Positions 32,195 through 39,285 of a stretch of 39,753 nucleotides of DNA are shown piece after piece. The stretch lies in contig NZ_FOJS01000028.1 in assembly GCF_900111865.1 (NCBI RefSeq), positions 1 through 39,753 on the forward strand. Reading direction: 5' to 3'. The translations under genes and the position numbers were made by a program. The notes under the pieces are model-generated. The model did not search any database. It was not told the DNA's origin and saw nothing but the letters and a program-made list of their open reading frames with translations. This stretch comes from Parageobacillus thermantarcticus. Lineage in GTDB: Bacteria > Bacillota > Bacilli > Bacillales > Anoxybacillaceae. Every line of letters begins with the position of its first letter. The first letter of the stretch is position 1.

Positions 32195-32662
32195 TTAGAA
32201 CGGTGCTGCCGGCGATAATTTAAAGTTTTGGAACTCTTTCATTTCACCGGTTTGTTTGTTTTTCCATCTGCTTGTTTTCAATTCAAGTTCTACTTGCGTC
32301 CCTAATGCAGTTTGAAGTTTTTCAACAACGGCCGTTTCGATATTTGCAATGTCATCAACCGTCAATTCAACCCCGAATACCTGGGCAGCATGACCCCAAA
32401 GTTTTTTGATGTTTTGCTCGAGCTGTTTCTCAGTGAGCCAGTAGTTGGCAAAATATTTACGGTTTTCATAGCCTTCGTTAATGATTGTAAAAGTTAGCGA
32501 TAACCATTCTGTACCTTTTTCACTCACGCGGAATTGCACATCTTCCAAGATGGCATCGTAAACGCCATCTGGAAGATTGTCATATCCACTGTCATCGACA
32601 TTAGTTGTGTTTGGATTGAATCCTTCGTTTAACATTTTTTGCGCTAGTTCTTTTAAGTTCAT
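32195..32662 (-). CDS. DUF669 family recombination/replication protein
   Basis: 155 residues from the ATG at 32662 (GGGAGGT upstream at ten bases). Beta-rich OB-like central part with G-V-Y-D-A-I-L-E-D-V-Q-F and LTFTIINEGYENRKYFANY; the C-terminus is L-S-P-A-A-P-F, typical of phage ssDNA-binding-like proteins. DUF669 genes often sit next to Sak4-like ATPases, as here. Its likely role is to bind single-stranded DNA during annealing; inferred. Confidence 0.8.
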   Translation of the reverse strand: MNLKELAQKMLNEGFNPNTTNVDDSGYDNLPDGVYDAILEDVQFRVSEKGTEWLSLTFTIINEGYENRKYFANYWLTEKQLEQNIKKLWGHAAQVFGVELTVDDIANIETAVVEKLQTALGTQVELELKTSRWKNKQTGEMKEFQNFKLSPAAPF

Positions 32663-32709
32663 GATCAAATAACCTCCCATGTAATTTTTAGTTAGTTAAA
32701 GTTAAAAAG

Positions 32710-33570
32710 TTATTTAACTCTTGGTGGTCTCGGTGCAGCTGTACGAGGTTTAGGCGCTTGCTTAACTTCTTGTGCTTCCTGCACATCTTTTTGTTCAGTT
32801 GCTTCGGCTTTTATAGCCTGTTCCTCTGCTTTTTCTAGGCTCTCCACAATCTTTTGCGCTTCCTCTTTGCTGGTTTGTGTTGGTTTATCAAAAGCACCAA
32901 TAACGGTATCGAGAATGGCAAGGATACGTTTGTCCTGAATCCATTCACGCTGATAAGCTTTTCGACGATCAATGACTCTACGAATATAGTTTTTGCCGAT
33001 TTTTTGGCACAAGATGTTCATGTCGCAATTGCCGTTCACTACGTTGAGATGTTTCACACTCAATGAAGGAACCGGCTTTTCAATGTTGTTTTCTGTTACG
33101 GTTGCATAGCGTGAAATATAAATGACATTCATCGGCAGCGCTTTGAGTTTAACGACCAGCGCTGTAAAAATTGACTTGAAAATACCGAACCCTTTTCCGT
33201 ATGGAATATCACCGATATATTGCACGCCGTGTTCTTCGCAGATGGCCTGCTCAATGAGCGTTACCACGTCGTCGATGACGTCGATTACGACGGTTTCAAA
33301 ACCGTGATCGGTGGTTTCCAGTTCTTTGATTAGTTCATTCAGCTGATCGATCACGCTAAATTTAATTTTGCCGGTGTTCGGATCCCGTTCGTTTTTGAGG
33401 TTGACGCTCGGTGTTTCAATTTGATCCGCATTCCCATCGGTATTGAAGACAACAGGATTTGGGAACTGGGAAGCTAGATAAGACTTCCCATGCATAGTTT
33501 GTCCCCAGATAAAGAAGTTGCGCGGTGTATCAATGGTTTTCTTTGGTTGGTTTTTAGGTAGTAAGCCCAT
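32710..33570 (-). CDS. Sak4-like AAA ATPase (single-strand annealing recombinase)
   Basis: 286 residues, ATG after AAGGAGG. RecA-like core: Walker A G-Q-T-M-H-G-K-S (23-30), N-T-D-G-N near 43, Walker B V-V-I-D-V-I-D-D near 94, and VIYISRYATVTENN. The final 50 residues are Glu/Lys/Ala-rich and then Pro/Arg-rich (PKPRTAAPRPPRVK), a probable interaction tail. Sak4-type proteins promote annealing and strand exchange with a phage ssDNA-binding protein. The DUF669 gene next to it is the probable partner. Confidence 0.82.
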   Translation of the reverse strand: MGLLPKNQPKKTIDTPRNFFIWGQTMHGKSYLASQFPNPVVFNTDGNADQIETPSVNLKNERDPNTGKIKFSVIDQLNELIKELETTDHGFETVVIDVIDDVVTLIEQAICEEHGVQYIGDIPYGKGFGIFKSIFTALVVKLKALPMNVIYISRYATVTENNIEKPVPSLSVKHLNVVNGNCDMNILCQKIGKNYIRRVIDRRKAYQREWIQDKRILAILDTVIGAFDKPTQTSKEEAQKIVESLEKAEEQAIKAEATEQKDVQEAQEVKQAPKPRTAAPRPPRVK

Positions 33571-33571
33571 A

Positions 33572-34465
33572 TTAGTTAGCCTCCTTCAAAGAAATCTTTA
33601 CATATCCTTTTTTCTTACTCTCTTTCTGATACTGCTCAACGATTTCCGGATGCTCTTTTTTGAATCTAGCCGTATCAAATGTTTTAGAAACAGTAGGAGG
33701 GATTCTGGTAAATATAACTTTGTCTGTCTCCCATTTCTTGATGTCATATTCCTCCATTAGTTGATAGAGCTTGTCCTTCATGGTTTTGTACTGTTCTTCA
33801 ATTTTTTTGAAGTTCGCAATCTGTAACTCTAGCTTTTCTACTTGCTGCGCAACAATCGTAAGCTCGTTTTGACCGATGGCCATAAACTCTTGTTCCGTCA
33901 TATCCGGTTTTTCTTTGAGATATTCGCAACGGATCCAGAAAGTTTCAATGGCATTCAAAATTCTTTGAACGTATTCATCATCTCGCTGAACAACTTTAAT
34001 TTGTAATCGGTCCGCATCAAATTCAGCGTCAAAGTTGTCTGGGCGCTCATAAAGAGCTAACCAGCCATATTGAACATCAAACTGATACATGTACAGCTGC
34101 ATTTGTGCTTCGTATGATTTTATGTCCGGCGTTTTTCCATGTGTTTTGATTTCCAGGATAAGTTGATTTTCGGCATCATACCCATCGGTGTTAGAACGAA
34201 TCCCTTTTTCACGATCAATACGTGTATCCGGAACAAAATTTGTTTCATTAATTGCGTTGATATAATCACGGATTTGAGGTTCTAGCACTTTTCCATATTC
34301 GGTATATTCGTTTCCTTGGAACGTAGATGGTTCAATCCCGGTTTTTTCTTTGGCCAACTGAAACTGTGTTTTGTATTTGCTAATCCCAAGAATCGCTGGG
34401 ACATCGGAACCGCCAACTAGGTATTGTCTACCTTCCGTTACATTGGCATCAGCTTTCGTGAACAT
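33572..34465 (-). CDS. YqaJ-type exonuclease (lambda Exo-like)
   Basis: 297 residues from the ATG at 34465; a TTG nine bases earlier is open. The nuclease core has G-G-S-D-V-P-A-I-L-G near 18-27, E62 in G-K-V-L-E-P, D95 in N-T-D-G, E105-I-K107 and Q121/Q123 in E-A-Q-M-Q-L-Y-M-Y. Residues after 190 form a coiled-coil-rich tail. It resects 5' ends so that the Sak4-like ATPase can act. Together they form a lambda Red-like recombination set. Confidence 0.88.
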   Translation of the reverse strand: MFTKADANVTEGRQYLVGGSDVPAILGISKYKTQFQLAKEKTGIEPSTFQGNEYTEYGKVLEPQIRDYINAINETNFVPDTRIDREKGIRSNTDGYDAENQLILEIKTHGKTPDIKSYEAQMQLYMYQFDVQYGWLALYERPDNFDAEFDADRLQIKVVQRDDEYVQRILNAIETFWIRCEYLKEKPDMTEQEFMAIGQNELTIVAQQVEKLELQIANFKKIEEQYKTMKDKLYQLMEEYDIKKWETDKVIFTRIPPTVSKTFDTARFKKEHPEIVEQYQKESKKKGYVKISLKEAN

Positions 34466-34757
34466 CGTATTCAATCACTCCATTCCATTGCTCGAATTCT
34501 TCGAGAAATTCGTTCATCTTATTTTCTAATTCCATTTTTCGCTTCATACGTTGATGGTGTTCTTGTACGATTTTCTCTACTGCCGTTTTGAATGGTAACC
34601 CTTGAAAATTAGGATAAGTGTTTGAGTGTATAATTTTTCCATCTAAGCTGATTGTTAATTTGAATTGATATGGTCGTAGAAATACTGGATCAGGTTTAAA
34701 TTCAACATTGTAGGAAAAACCGTCAATTTGAATGATTTTATTTATTCTTTTTGTCAT
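34449..34757 (-). CDS. Small early protein, unknown
   Basis: 102 residues, ATG after GAGGGACAAT. The N-terminus is beta-rich (IIQIDGFSYNVEFKPDPV); the C-terminus is a charged helix (HHQRMKRKMELENKMNEFLEEF). It overlaps the helicase stop by four bases (ATGA) and the exonuclease start by 17. No family recognised. Confidence 0.7.
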   Translation of the reverse strand: MTKRINKIIQIDGFSYNVEFKPDPVFLRPYQFKLTISLDGKIIHSNTYPNFQGLPFKTAVEKIVQEHHQRMKRKMELENKMNEFLEEFEQWNGVIEYDVHES

Positions 34758-36022
34758 ATTGTCCCTCCCACATACTCTCTAAAGAGTTCTTCTGTAAAAT
34801 CTTTCTTTTCAGCAAGCGCTTCGTACACTGCTTCTTCAATGCTGTTCTTGGTGATATATCGATAAACAGTAACCTTCTTGGTTTGGCCATTTCTGTAGCA
34901 TCTTCCAAGTGCTTGGTCATAGTCTTGGTAGCTATATGTTGGCGTATAGAAAATCACGACATTTGCATACTGCAGTTCAATTCCTGCAGCCCCCGCCTGG
35001 TACTGAACGAGAGTAATGGTGTTTTTCAAATTTGGCCATTCTTCACGATCAGGAAGTTTATTGACCTTTCCGCTTACTTCGTAGATCGTTTTGCTTTTAC
35101 CTAACAAGTTTATGAGATTTTCCTTTTCTTGCTGGTAATAGTAGAAGATGACGATGTTTTCTTCTGTACCTTCCGCTAACATTTCTGTATAGGACAGTTT
35201 GTCCTTCTGATTGGCATAATATCGAAGCCCATGCTGTAGCTTCATAATGGTATCGAAAGCAATTTTTCCTTCATTTGTTTCCAAAACCCGATTTTTTCTT
35301 ACGATCTCGTATTCTTTTGACTTTTTAAAATACACATCTTCGAATACAAGAGGCGGTAAGTCTAAACATTCATCTTTCGATAGTTTTGTTGAAATACTTT
35401 GGTATAATCGTTTTAAGTAGTCTTGCTCTTTCCAGCCACTCACTACCTTAACGGTTTTGTTGCCAAAGAATTTCGTTTCGTAGATTGCGTGACGTTTCAT
35501 AAACTGTGTTTTATTTTTATAAAAACCAAACATCAGAAAATAATTGATCGTATCAATCCAACCGTTGCTGGAAGGGGTGGCGGAGAGCAAGACGAAATTC
35601 GTTGATATTTTCGCTAAAGAAAGTGCTGCTTTTCCTCTTTGACTTGTTGGGTTCTTGATGTAGTGACACTCATCAAAAATCACAAAGTACCCCTTGTATA
35701 AATGCCAATCCTTCGCAATTTTTCCGTACGACAGTTCGTTGTATATAATCTCAATGTTGTAATAGTCTGCCACACGTTGAATTTCTCTACTCCATCCACC
35801 TTCACGCAATTTGGCCGGAGGTTGAACAACAAGCAATGGTTCCCCTTGGTTATGTTTTAAATAGTGATGAAGAGCGAGGATGGTTTTTCCGGTTCCTGTA
35901 TCAAGCGCGTATAACCAATTAGGTTTTGCTTTTTTCAGAACATCTTTTTGATAGCTGTAAAGCATGTCGTAATTCTGCAATCTTTCTTTGAACGTCTTCG
36001 ACGCTGTAAGCGACAAATGCAT
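34754..36022 (-). CDS. SNF2-family DNA helicase / translocase
   Basis: 422 residues from the ATG at 36022, directly after GTGGAGGTT; the longer frame reaches further into the VRR-NUC gene. SF2 motifs: D-T-G-T-G-K-T (41-47), D-E-C-H (117-120), S-A-T-P-S-S-N-G, then G-A-A-G-I-E-L-Q and Q-A-L-G-R-C-Y-R-N-G-Q. Phage SNF2 proteins of this short type occur beside VRR-NUC nucleases in many Gram-positive siphophages and probably remodel replication forks. The start is 104 bases inside the upstream gene. Confidence 0.9.
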   Translation of the reverse strand: MHLSLTASKTFKERLQNYDMLYSYQKDVLKKAKPNWLYALDTGTGKTILALHHYLKHNQGEPLLVVQPPAKLREGGWSREIQRVADYYNIEIIYNELSYGKIAKDWHLYKGYFVIFDECHYIKNPTSQRGKAALSLAKISTNFVLLSATPSSNGWIDTINYFLMFGFYKNKTQFMKRHAIYETKFFGNKTVKVVSGWKEQDYLKRLYQSISTKLSKDECLDLPPLVFEDVYFKKSKEYEIVRKNRVLETNEGKIAFDTIMKLQHGLRYYANQKDKLSYTEMLAEGTEENIVIFYYYQQEKENLINLLGKSKTIYEVSGKVNKLPDREEWPNLKNTITLVQYQAGAAGIELQYANVVIFYTPTYSYQDYDQALGRCYRNGQTKKVTVYRYITKNSIEEAVYEALAEKKDFTEELFREYVGGTI

Positions 36023-36251
36023 AACCTCCACTTCTGTTAATCTCATCAATATTAAATTGCTGTAATGATGAAACAGTCCCGCCAGGCCGTTTCACTTCGA
36101 TGCCTACAAAAACTCCATCTACACATGCGATGATGTCGGGAACCCCAGCCTTTTGGTACATCGACCCATGCACTTTCATGTACCAAACGCCCAGTCGATC
36201 AAGATATCGTTTGATTTGATTTTCAATGTGTTTTTCCAATTTATTGCTCAT
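35919..36251 (-). CDS. VRR-NUC domain nuclease
   Basis: 110 residues, ATG after GGAGCTCGTGC. The PD-(D/E)xK core is clear: G36-V-P-D39 in A-G-V-P-D-I-I, then E52-V-K54, and Q64/Q65. VRR-NUC proteins cut branched DNA, including Holliday junctions. The stop of the upstream gene overlaps its ATG by four bases, and its own 3' end overlaps the helicase gene by 104 bases, unusually long. Confidence 0.88.
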   Translation of the reverse strand: MSNKLEKHIENQIKRYLDRLGVWYMKVHGSMYQKAGVPDIIACVDGVFVGIEVKRPGGTVSSLQQFNIDEINRSGGYAFVAYSVEDVQRKIAELRHALQLSKRCSEKSKT

Positions 36252-36685
36252 AATGCACGAGCTCCAAGCAAATCGATATCGGATTTTTTGGCTTTTCTTG
36301 CTTTGAGAACAAGATTTGTTTCTTCGTGTTCGTATTGTTTTAACTGCTGAGAAGAAATTTTTCGTTCTTCCACTAATTCAGCAACTCCGATTAAATTTAA
36401 TTCAGATGTAGACTTACCTACATCGTTTGCAAGCTGTGACTTGTCAAATTTCTTGCTGATTTTTTGCTTAACGGAAAGTATATAAGGAACATTGTTTTTG
36501 TAAGCTAAAACGTTGCCGTTTTTTTGAATGTAATGAATGATTTGATTTGTTTTTTTATTAATTTGCTCCGTCACTTTATCGAGCTCACCTTTCAAATGAG
36601 CACGTTTTCTTTTCAATTCTTCAACTTCTTGAAATAATCCATTGATTTCGGATTGTTTAAAACGAACGCTCACATCAACATCCAT
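36248..36685 (-). CDS. Coiled-coil early protein, unknown
   Basis: 145 residues from the ATG at 36685, which follows AAGGAGG at 9 bases. The longer open frame upstream is not supported. A helix of about 40 residues (residues 10-50, FQEVEELKRKRAHLKGELDK) precedes a beta segment (NGNVLAYKNNVPYILSVKQK) and a Lys-rich tail. It resembles phage host-nuclease inhibitor (Gam/Gp157-type) layouts in broad outline, but no motif decides this. Confidence 0.65.
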   Translation of the reverse strand: MDVDVSVRFKQSEINGLFQEVEELKRKRAHLKGELDKVTEQINKKTNQIIHYIQKNGNVLAYKNNVPYILSVKQKISKKFDKSQLANDVGKSTSELNLIGVAELVEERKISSQQLKQYEHEETNLVLKARKAKKSDIDLLGARAL

Positions 36686-36740
36686 TTGTGTGAACCTCCT
36701 TCTTCGTGATAAAATCACATTAGTATGGATATTATGCAGC

Positions 36741-36769
36741 CGTCTCACTCTCCCCAGTGAGGCGTTTTT
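36741..36769 (+). terminator. Plus-strand terminator-like hairpin inside the early operon
   Basis: CGTCTCACT (36741-36749) pairs with AGTGAGGCG (36756-36764) with one wobble, loop CTCCCC, then TTTTT. No plus-strand gene precedes it, so it may block antisense transcription or be chance. Confidence 0.4.
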
Positions 36770-36960
36770 CATTCGGCAATTTTGCGAGTAGCACCAAGAT
36801 TTTCGGTAAGATACTGACGAATGTTTTCCTCGAGTACAATCTCGCCGTTCGGAAACTCGTAAATGGTATCACCGTAGAGAATTTCATCGCCGCAAGCATC
36901 TACACCCCAATGAGAACTTTCCCACTGAACAGGACGAACCATCGGATTTTCGACTTGCAA
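36769..36960 (-). CDS. YqaI-like phage protein
   Basis: 63 residues from a TTG start eight bases after AGGAGG; a GTG nine bases upstream overlaps that site. The sequence follows the YqaI-type pattern: V-E-N-P-M-V near the start, then G-D-E-I-L-Y-G-D-T-I-Y-E-F, and G-E-I-V-L-E-E-N-I-R-Q-Y-L. YqaI is known from the B. subtilis skin element and related phages; its function is unknown. Confidence 0.75.
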   Translation of the reverse strand: MQVENPMVRPVQWESSHWGVDACGDEILYGDTIYEFPNGEIVLEENIRQYLTENLGATRKIAE

Positions 36961-36973
36961 GTGCTGCACCTCC

Positions 36974-37258
36974 TCATACCCAATGCTTGTTCAGATTTTT
37001 GTAATATTCGAAGAGACCGCGTTTTTTTAGCTGATTGAGTTTCGTTCGTATCGTATGCTCTGTTTTCCCTAAGGCAAGTGAGATTGATTTTGGACCATCG
37101 ATCTCATAAAATTTGCAAAGATATTCAAGGTCTGATTCAGTAAATGGTTTCCCTTGATTGTGATGAAATTCCGGATGGTACTTCATGCGACCCCAACGAT
37201 CGTATTCAACCGGTATTTCATCCACCGAAATATCCTCCCTTCCGCGAATTTGTGCCAT
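36974..37258 (-). CDS. Small putative DNA-binding protein
   Basis: 94 residues from the ATG at 37258 (AAAGGAGGG upstream). The C-terminal half, F-T-E-S-D-L-E-Y-L-C-K-F-Y then S-I-S-L-A-L-G-K-T-E-H-T-I-R-T-K-L-N-Q-L-K-K-R-G, looks like a Myb/SANT or helix-turn-helix fold. It is the first gene after the early promoter with the palindromic operator (37290-37318), so it may act in early control. Confidence 0.75.
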   Translation of the reverse strand: MAQIRGREDISVDEIPVEYDRWGRMKYHPEFHHNQGKPFTESDLEYLCKFYEIDGPKSISLALGKTEHTIRTKLNQLKKRGLFEYYKNLNKHWV

Positions 37259-37289
37259 ACTCGTCCCTCCTTTCGTATAGATTAGTAAT

Positions 37290-37318
37290 GTGATAGATGT
37301 GCTAGTGCACATCGTCAA
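37290..37318 (-). promoter_or_regulatory. Early promoter with palindromic operator
   Basis: Reading minus: TTGACG (37318-37313), 17-base spacer, TATCAC (37295-37290, 4/6 of consensus). The spacer holds GATGTGC-ACTA-GCACATC (37296-37313), a perfect 7-bp inverted repeat, an apparent repressor site. It would drive the early genes from 37258 leftwards. Confidence 0.6.
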
Positions 37319-37371
37319 GTGCAAGAACGCTGTAAGGGGATGGGGAGGTGTCAGCGCTCCTGCACCTGACG
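37313..37371 (-). ncRNA. 20-bp hairpin with C-rich loop, structured leader element
   Basis: Minus-strand arms CGTCAGGTGCAGGAGCGCTG (37371-37352) and CAGCGTTCTTGCACTTGACG (37332-37313) pair at all 20 positions, three of them G-U. On the plus strand the same three become C-A mismatches, so the minus-strand RNA is the selected form. The 19-base loop holds CCUCCCC. The early promoter -35 lies in the 3' arm. Confidence 0.6.
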
Positions 37372-37393
37372 ACAGGCGCTAGGCCTATCGTGC

Positions 37394-37422
37394 TTGATGA
37401 ATGATTCAAGCAATGGTACAAT
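37394..37422 (+). promoter_or_regulatory. Sigma-A-like promoter of a small RNA
   Basis: TTGATG (37394-37399), 17-base spacer, TACAAT (37417-37422). No coding frame follows, but an intrinsic terminator does within 70 bases. Confidence 0.6.
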
Positions 37423-37627
37423 GAGTTTGTATATTGTATTCAGAGTTCAGATGACGGCTAGTGTTGGGACACTGGCCGTTTTTCTTTTGCAAAAACGCTT
37501 GTATAGCTTCTTTTCGTTTTTTTTCTTCTGCCGACAGCAACTCTCGATTTTCGCGTGCTTTTTGGCAAAATCTACGAACCTCTGAAACTTTCATAAGACG
37601 ACTGGCAGTGAAGCAGATATTCATCAT
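37406..37627 (-). CDS. Small protein at the end of the antirepressor operon
   Basis: 73 residues; the ATG overlaps the preceding stop as ATGA, and AAAGGGGG lies a few bases before. The middle is a charged helix (VSEVRRFCQKARENRELL, then EEKKRKEA). The last 25 residues have little coding character and are encoded opposite the candidate small RNA. Function unknown. Confidence 0.55.
   Translation of the reverse strand: MMNICFTASRLMKVSEVRRFCQKARENRELLSAEEKKRKEAIQAFLQKKNGQCPNTSRHLNSEYNIQTHCTIA
37429..37488 (+). ncRNA. Candidate small antisense RNA, about 60 nt
   Basis: From the expected start near 37429, the RNA would end at a strong terminator: ACGGCTAGTGT (37454-37464), loop TGGG, ACACTGGCCGT (37469-37479), then TTTTCTTTT. 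It lies opposite the 3' end of the small gene that follows the antirepressor operon. P22 sar, a small antisense RNA of the antirepressor gene, is an analogy only. Confidence 0.6.
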
Positions 37628-37887
37628 TCATCCCCCTTTCTCAAAATGACCGCAACATCAACACCGCGTTCTTTCATCATTTCAACGACTTGTAGCAATT
37701 TGTCGTGCTCCTCTTTTCTCCGCACCAATTCATCGAGGTCGCGTTTGCAGCGCAAGAACTCTTTCACCCATTTTTCCGCCTCGTCCAAGTCGTGCCCAAA
37801 CTGAGCCACACGAGCACGGGCAAGGCAATAGTCGCAGCAATCGAGCAGTTGGGCCGCACGTTGCATATCGCCCGGGAGGACGTTCAT
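37624..37887 (-). CDS. Small early protein, unknown
   Basis: 87 residues, ATG after GGGAGGTG and overlapping the antirepressor stop by four bases. Two helices: residues 8-40 (MQRAAQLLDCCDYCLARARV) and 45-80, charged. Cysteines C17, C18 and C21 occur but no second pair. No domain recognised. Part of the antirepressor operon. Confidence 0.65.
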   Translation of the reverse strand: MNVLPGDMQRAAQLLDCCDYCLARARVAQFGHDLDEAEKWVKEFLRCKRDLDELVRRKEEHDKLLQVVEMMKERGVDVAVILRKGDE

Positions 37888-38648
37888 TGCGAAACACCTC
37901 CCAGTGCTTTCGCTAAACGGATTGCCGGAACCAACAAATTTAACTCTTCCACGATGTCGATTGGCTTAACGTTTTTATCCCCTTTCGCTCTCCGATTTTC
38001 TACACGGCGCTTAATATCGACGTGATATTGAGCACCAAGCAAGTCATAAACCTTGTTGTATGCCTCGTCAAAGCCGATCTGCTCCCGTTTTGATAAAGCA
38101 CGCACCGCGTCATTAAATTGTTTTCGCAACGGCATATTTACATCGACAAGCCCACGTTTTAAGTCCGTTACTTCATTGGAAGTGGCCGCAATCTTCTGTT
38201 TTGCTTCGTCAGCTTCCTTCTTAACAACCGCTAATTCTTGCTCTAGTTGCTTTTGTCTAAGTTCTAGTGAGACCAACGCTTGCAGTTGAGGACTCAACAT
38301 CTGAATGTTGATCGCATTCTCCTTCACCCTGTAATACTCATCCACTAATCGCTCGTATGCTTCCCAGGCTTCGTCAGTGTTCAATGATTTCGCATGCAAC
38401 CAAGCGCCTTTTTCGGTCCATAAGTAGAGTACTGTTGCATTTTTCGAACCATCCGCAATTTGCGTACGGTTTAAAAACTCTTGTTTTTCCGAACCTTGTA
38501 ACGCAAAATAGTGTTTACCGAGCTTAAAGCGATCTTTGTTACGGTTAAAATTTTCGGAAATCCGTCTGTTATCCGTACCGTAATACTCAGCTAACTGGGA
38601 AGTTGTCAAAACACGTTGACCGTTTTGTTCAATTACCTTTAGATGCAT
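37884..38648 (-). CDS. ORF6N-domain antirepressor
   Basis: 254 residues, ATG after GGAGGGGAAG. Residues 1-95 match the ORF6N DNA-binding domain: T-S-Q-L-A-E-Y-Y-G-T-D, then N-F-N-R-N-K-D-R-F, G-K-H-Y-F-A-L and L-W-T-E-K-G-A. A coiled coil follows (about 120-165, LELRQKQLEQELAVVKKEAD), and the C-terminal ~90 residues are helical (VRALSKREQIGFDEAYNKVY). Phage antirepressors of this class inactivate the CI-type repressor and favour lytic growth. It heads an operon with two small genes and lies next to the early promoter region. Confidence 0.85.
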   Translation of the reverse strand: MHLKVIEQNGQRVLTTSQLAEYYGTDNRRISENFNRNKDRFKLGKHYFALQGSEKQEFLNRTQIADGSKNATVLYLWTEKGAWLHAKSLNTDEAWEAYERLVDEYYRVKENAINIQMLSPQLQALVSLELRQKQLEQELAVVKKEADEAKQKIAATSNEVTDLKRGLVDVNMPLRKQFNDAVRALSKREQIGFDEAYNKVYDLLGAQYHVDIKRRVENRRAKGDKNVKPIDIVEELNLLVPAIRLAKALGGVSQ

Positions 38649-38716
38649 TGCGCTTCCCCTCCACTGTATTAATGAATTTGATTAACTCTTTGTGTTTGTG
38701 TTTATACGCAAGCTGT

Positions 38717-38833
38717 TTAGTCGCCTTTAAGCGATATAAGCCATTTACCGTTGTGATAAGTAAACTCACTGTCCGGTACATCTTTGAAGATCGGGAATCG
38801 CTTTTTAAATTCCGCCAAATTAACTGGCTCCAA
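38717..38833 (-). CDS. 38-residue phage microprotein
   Basis: TTG start at 38833, six bases after GGGAGGGG; begins EPVNLAEFKKRFPIFKDV and ends with S-L-K-G-D. Good codon structure and a strong binding site support it despite its length. Unknown function. A second overlapping frame (38629-38769) is also open, but has no binding site. Confidence 0.55.
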   Translation of the reverse strand: MEPVNLAEFKKRFPIFKDVPDSEFTYHNGKWLISLKGD

Positions 38834-38907
38834 CTGTTTCCCCTCCCTTTTTGTAGGATTTTCCTCCTTCTTGTCGAATGATGTTTAAGGTAAGGAGGTG
38901 AATTCCA

Positions 38908-39285
38908 ATGAAACTAGACCAAGATTGCGTAAGAGATCTTTTACTCGAGCTAGAAAGCAAACTGTCGTTTAATCAGCCGATATTCATTGACGACTTCAAA
39001 GAACTAGAAACAGTTTCTAGCTATGGTTATGAAATTTCTGTCTACGCATTGCTGAAAATGATTGAAGCTAAATTTGTTAATGCTAACGTTACATACGCAG
39101 GAGACGAAATTTATCAGCTTGCTATTTCATCATTGACTTGGGATGGTCATCAATTTCTCGATACCATTAGAGACCATGAAGTTTGGAAAGAAACCAAAGC
39201 CGCAACCAAAAAATTATCTAGCGTCTCACTTTCCATCATTGCTACATTAGCCACAGAATTTTTAAAGAAAAAGCTGGGATTATAG
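38908..39285 (+). CDS. DUF2513 family protein
   Basis: 125 residues, ATG after AAGGAGGTG at good spacing, on the strand opposite to its neighbours. The start M-K-L-D-Q-D-C-V-R-D-L-L-L-E-L-E is the DUF2513 signature; the C-terminus ends in a short hydrophobic helix and Lys-rich tail (FLKKKLGL). Function unknown. DUF2513 genes are frequent in Gram-positive prophages and often stand alone near the lysogeny/early switch, as here. It converges with the next gene, whose stop overlaps its end. Confidence 0.8.
   Translation: MKLDQDCVRDLLLELESKLSFNQPIFIDDFKELETVSSYGYEISVYALLKMIEAKFVNANVTYAGDEIYQLAISSLTWDGHQFLDTIRDHEVWKETKAATKKLSSVSLSIIATLATEFLKKKLGL

Noticed and set aside
38629-38769. 46-codon GTG frame ending inside the antirepressor gene (S-L-L-I-T-T-V-N-G-L-Y-R)
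   Set aside because: It looks somewhat coding-like, but lacks a ribosome site and overlaps both the 38-residue gene and the antirepressor start.
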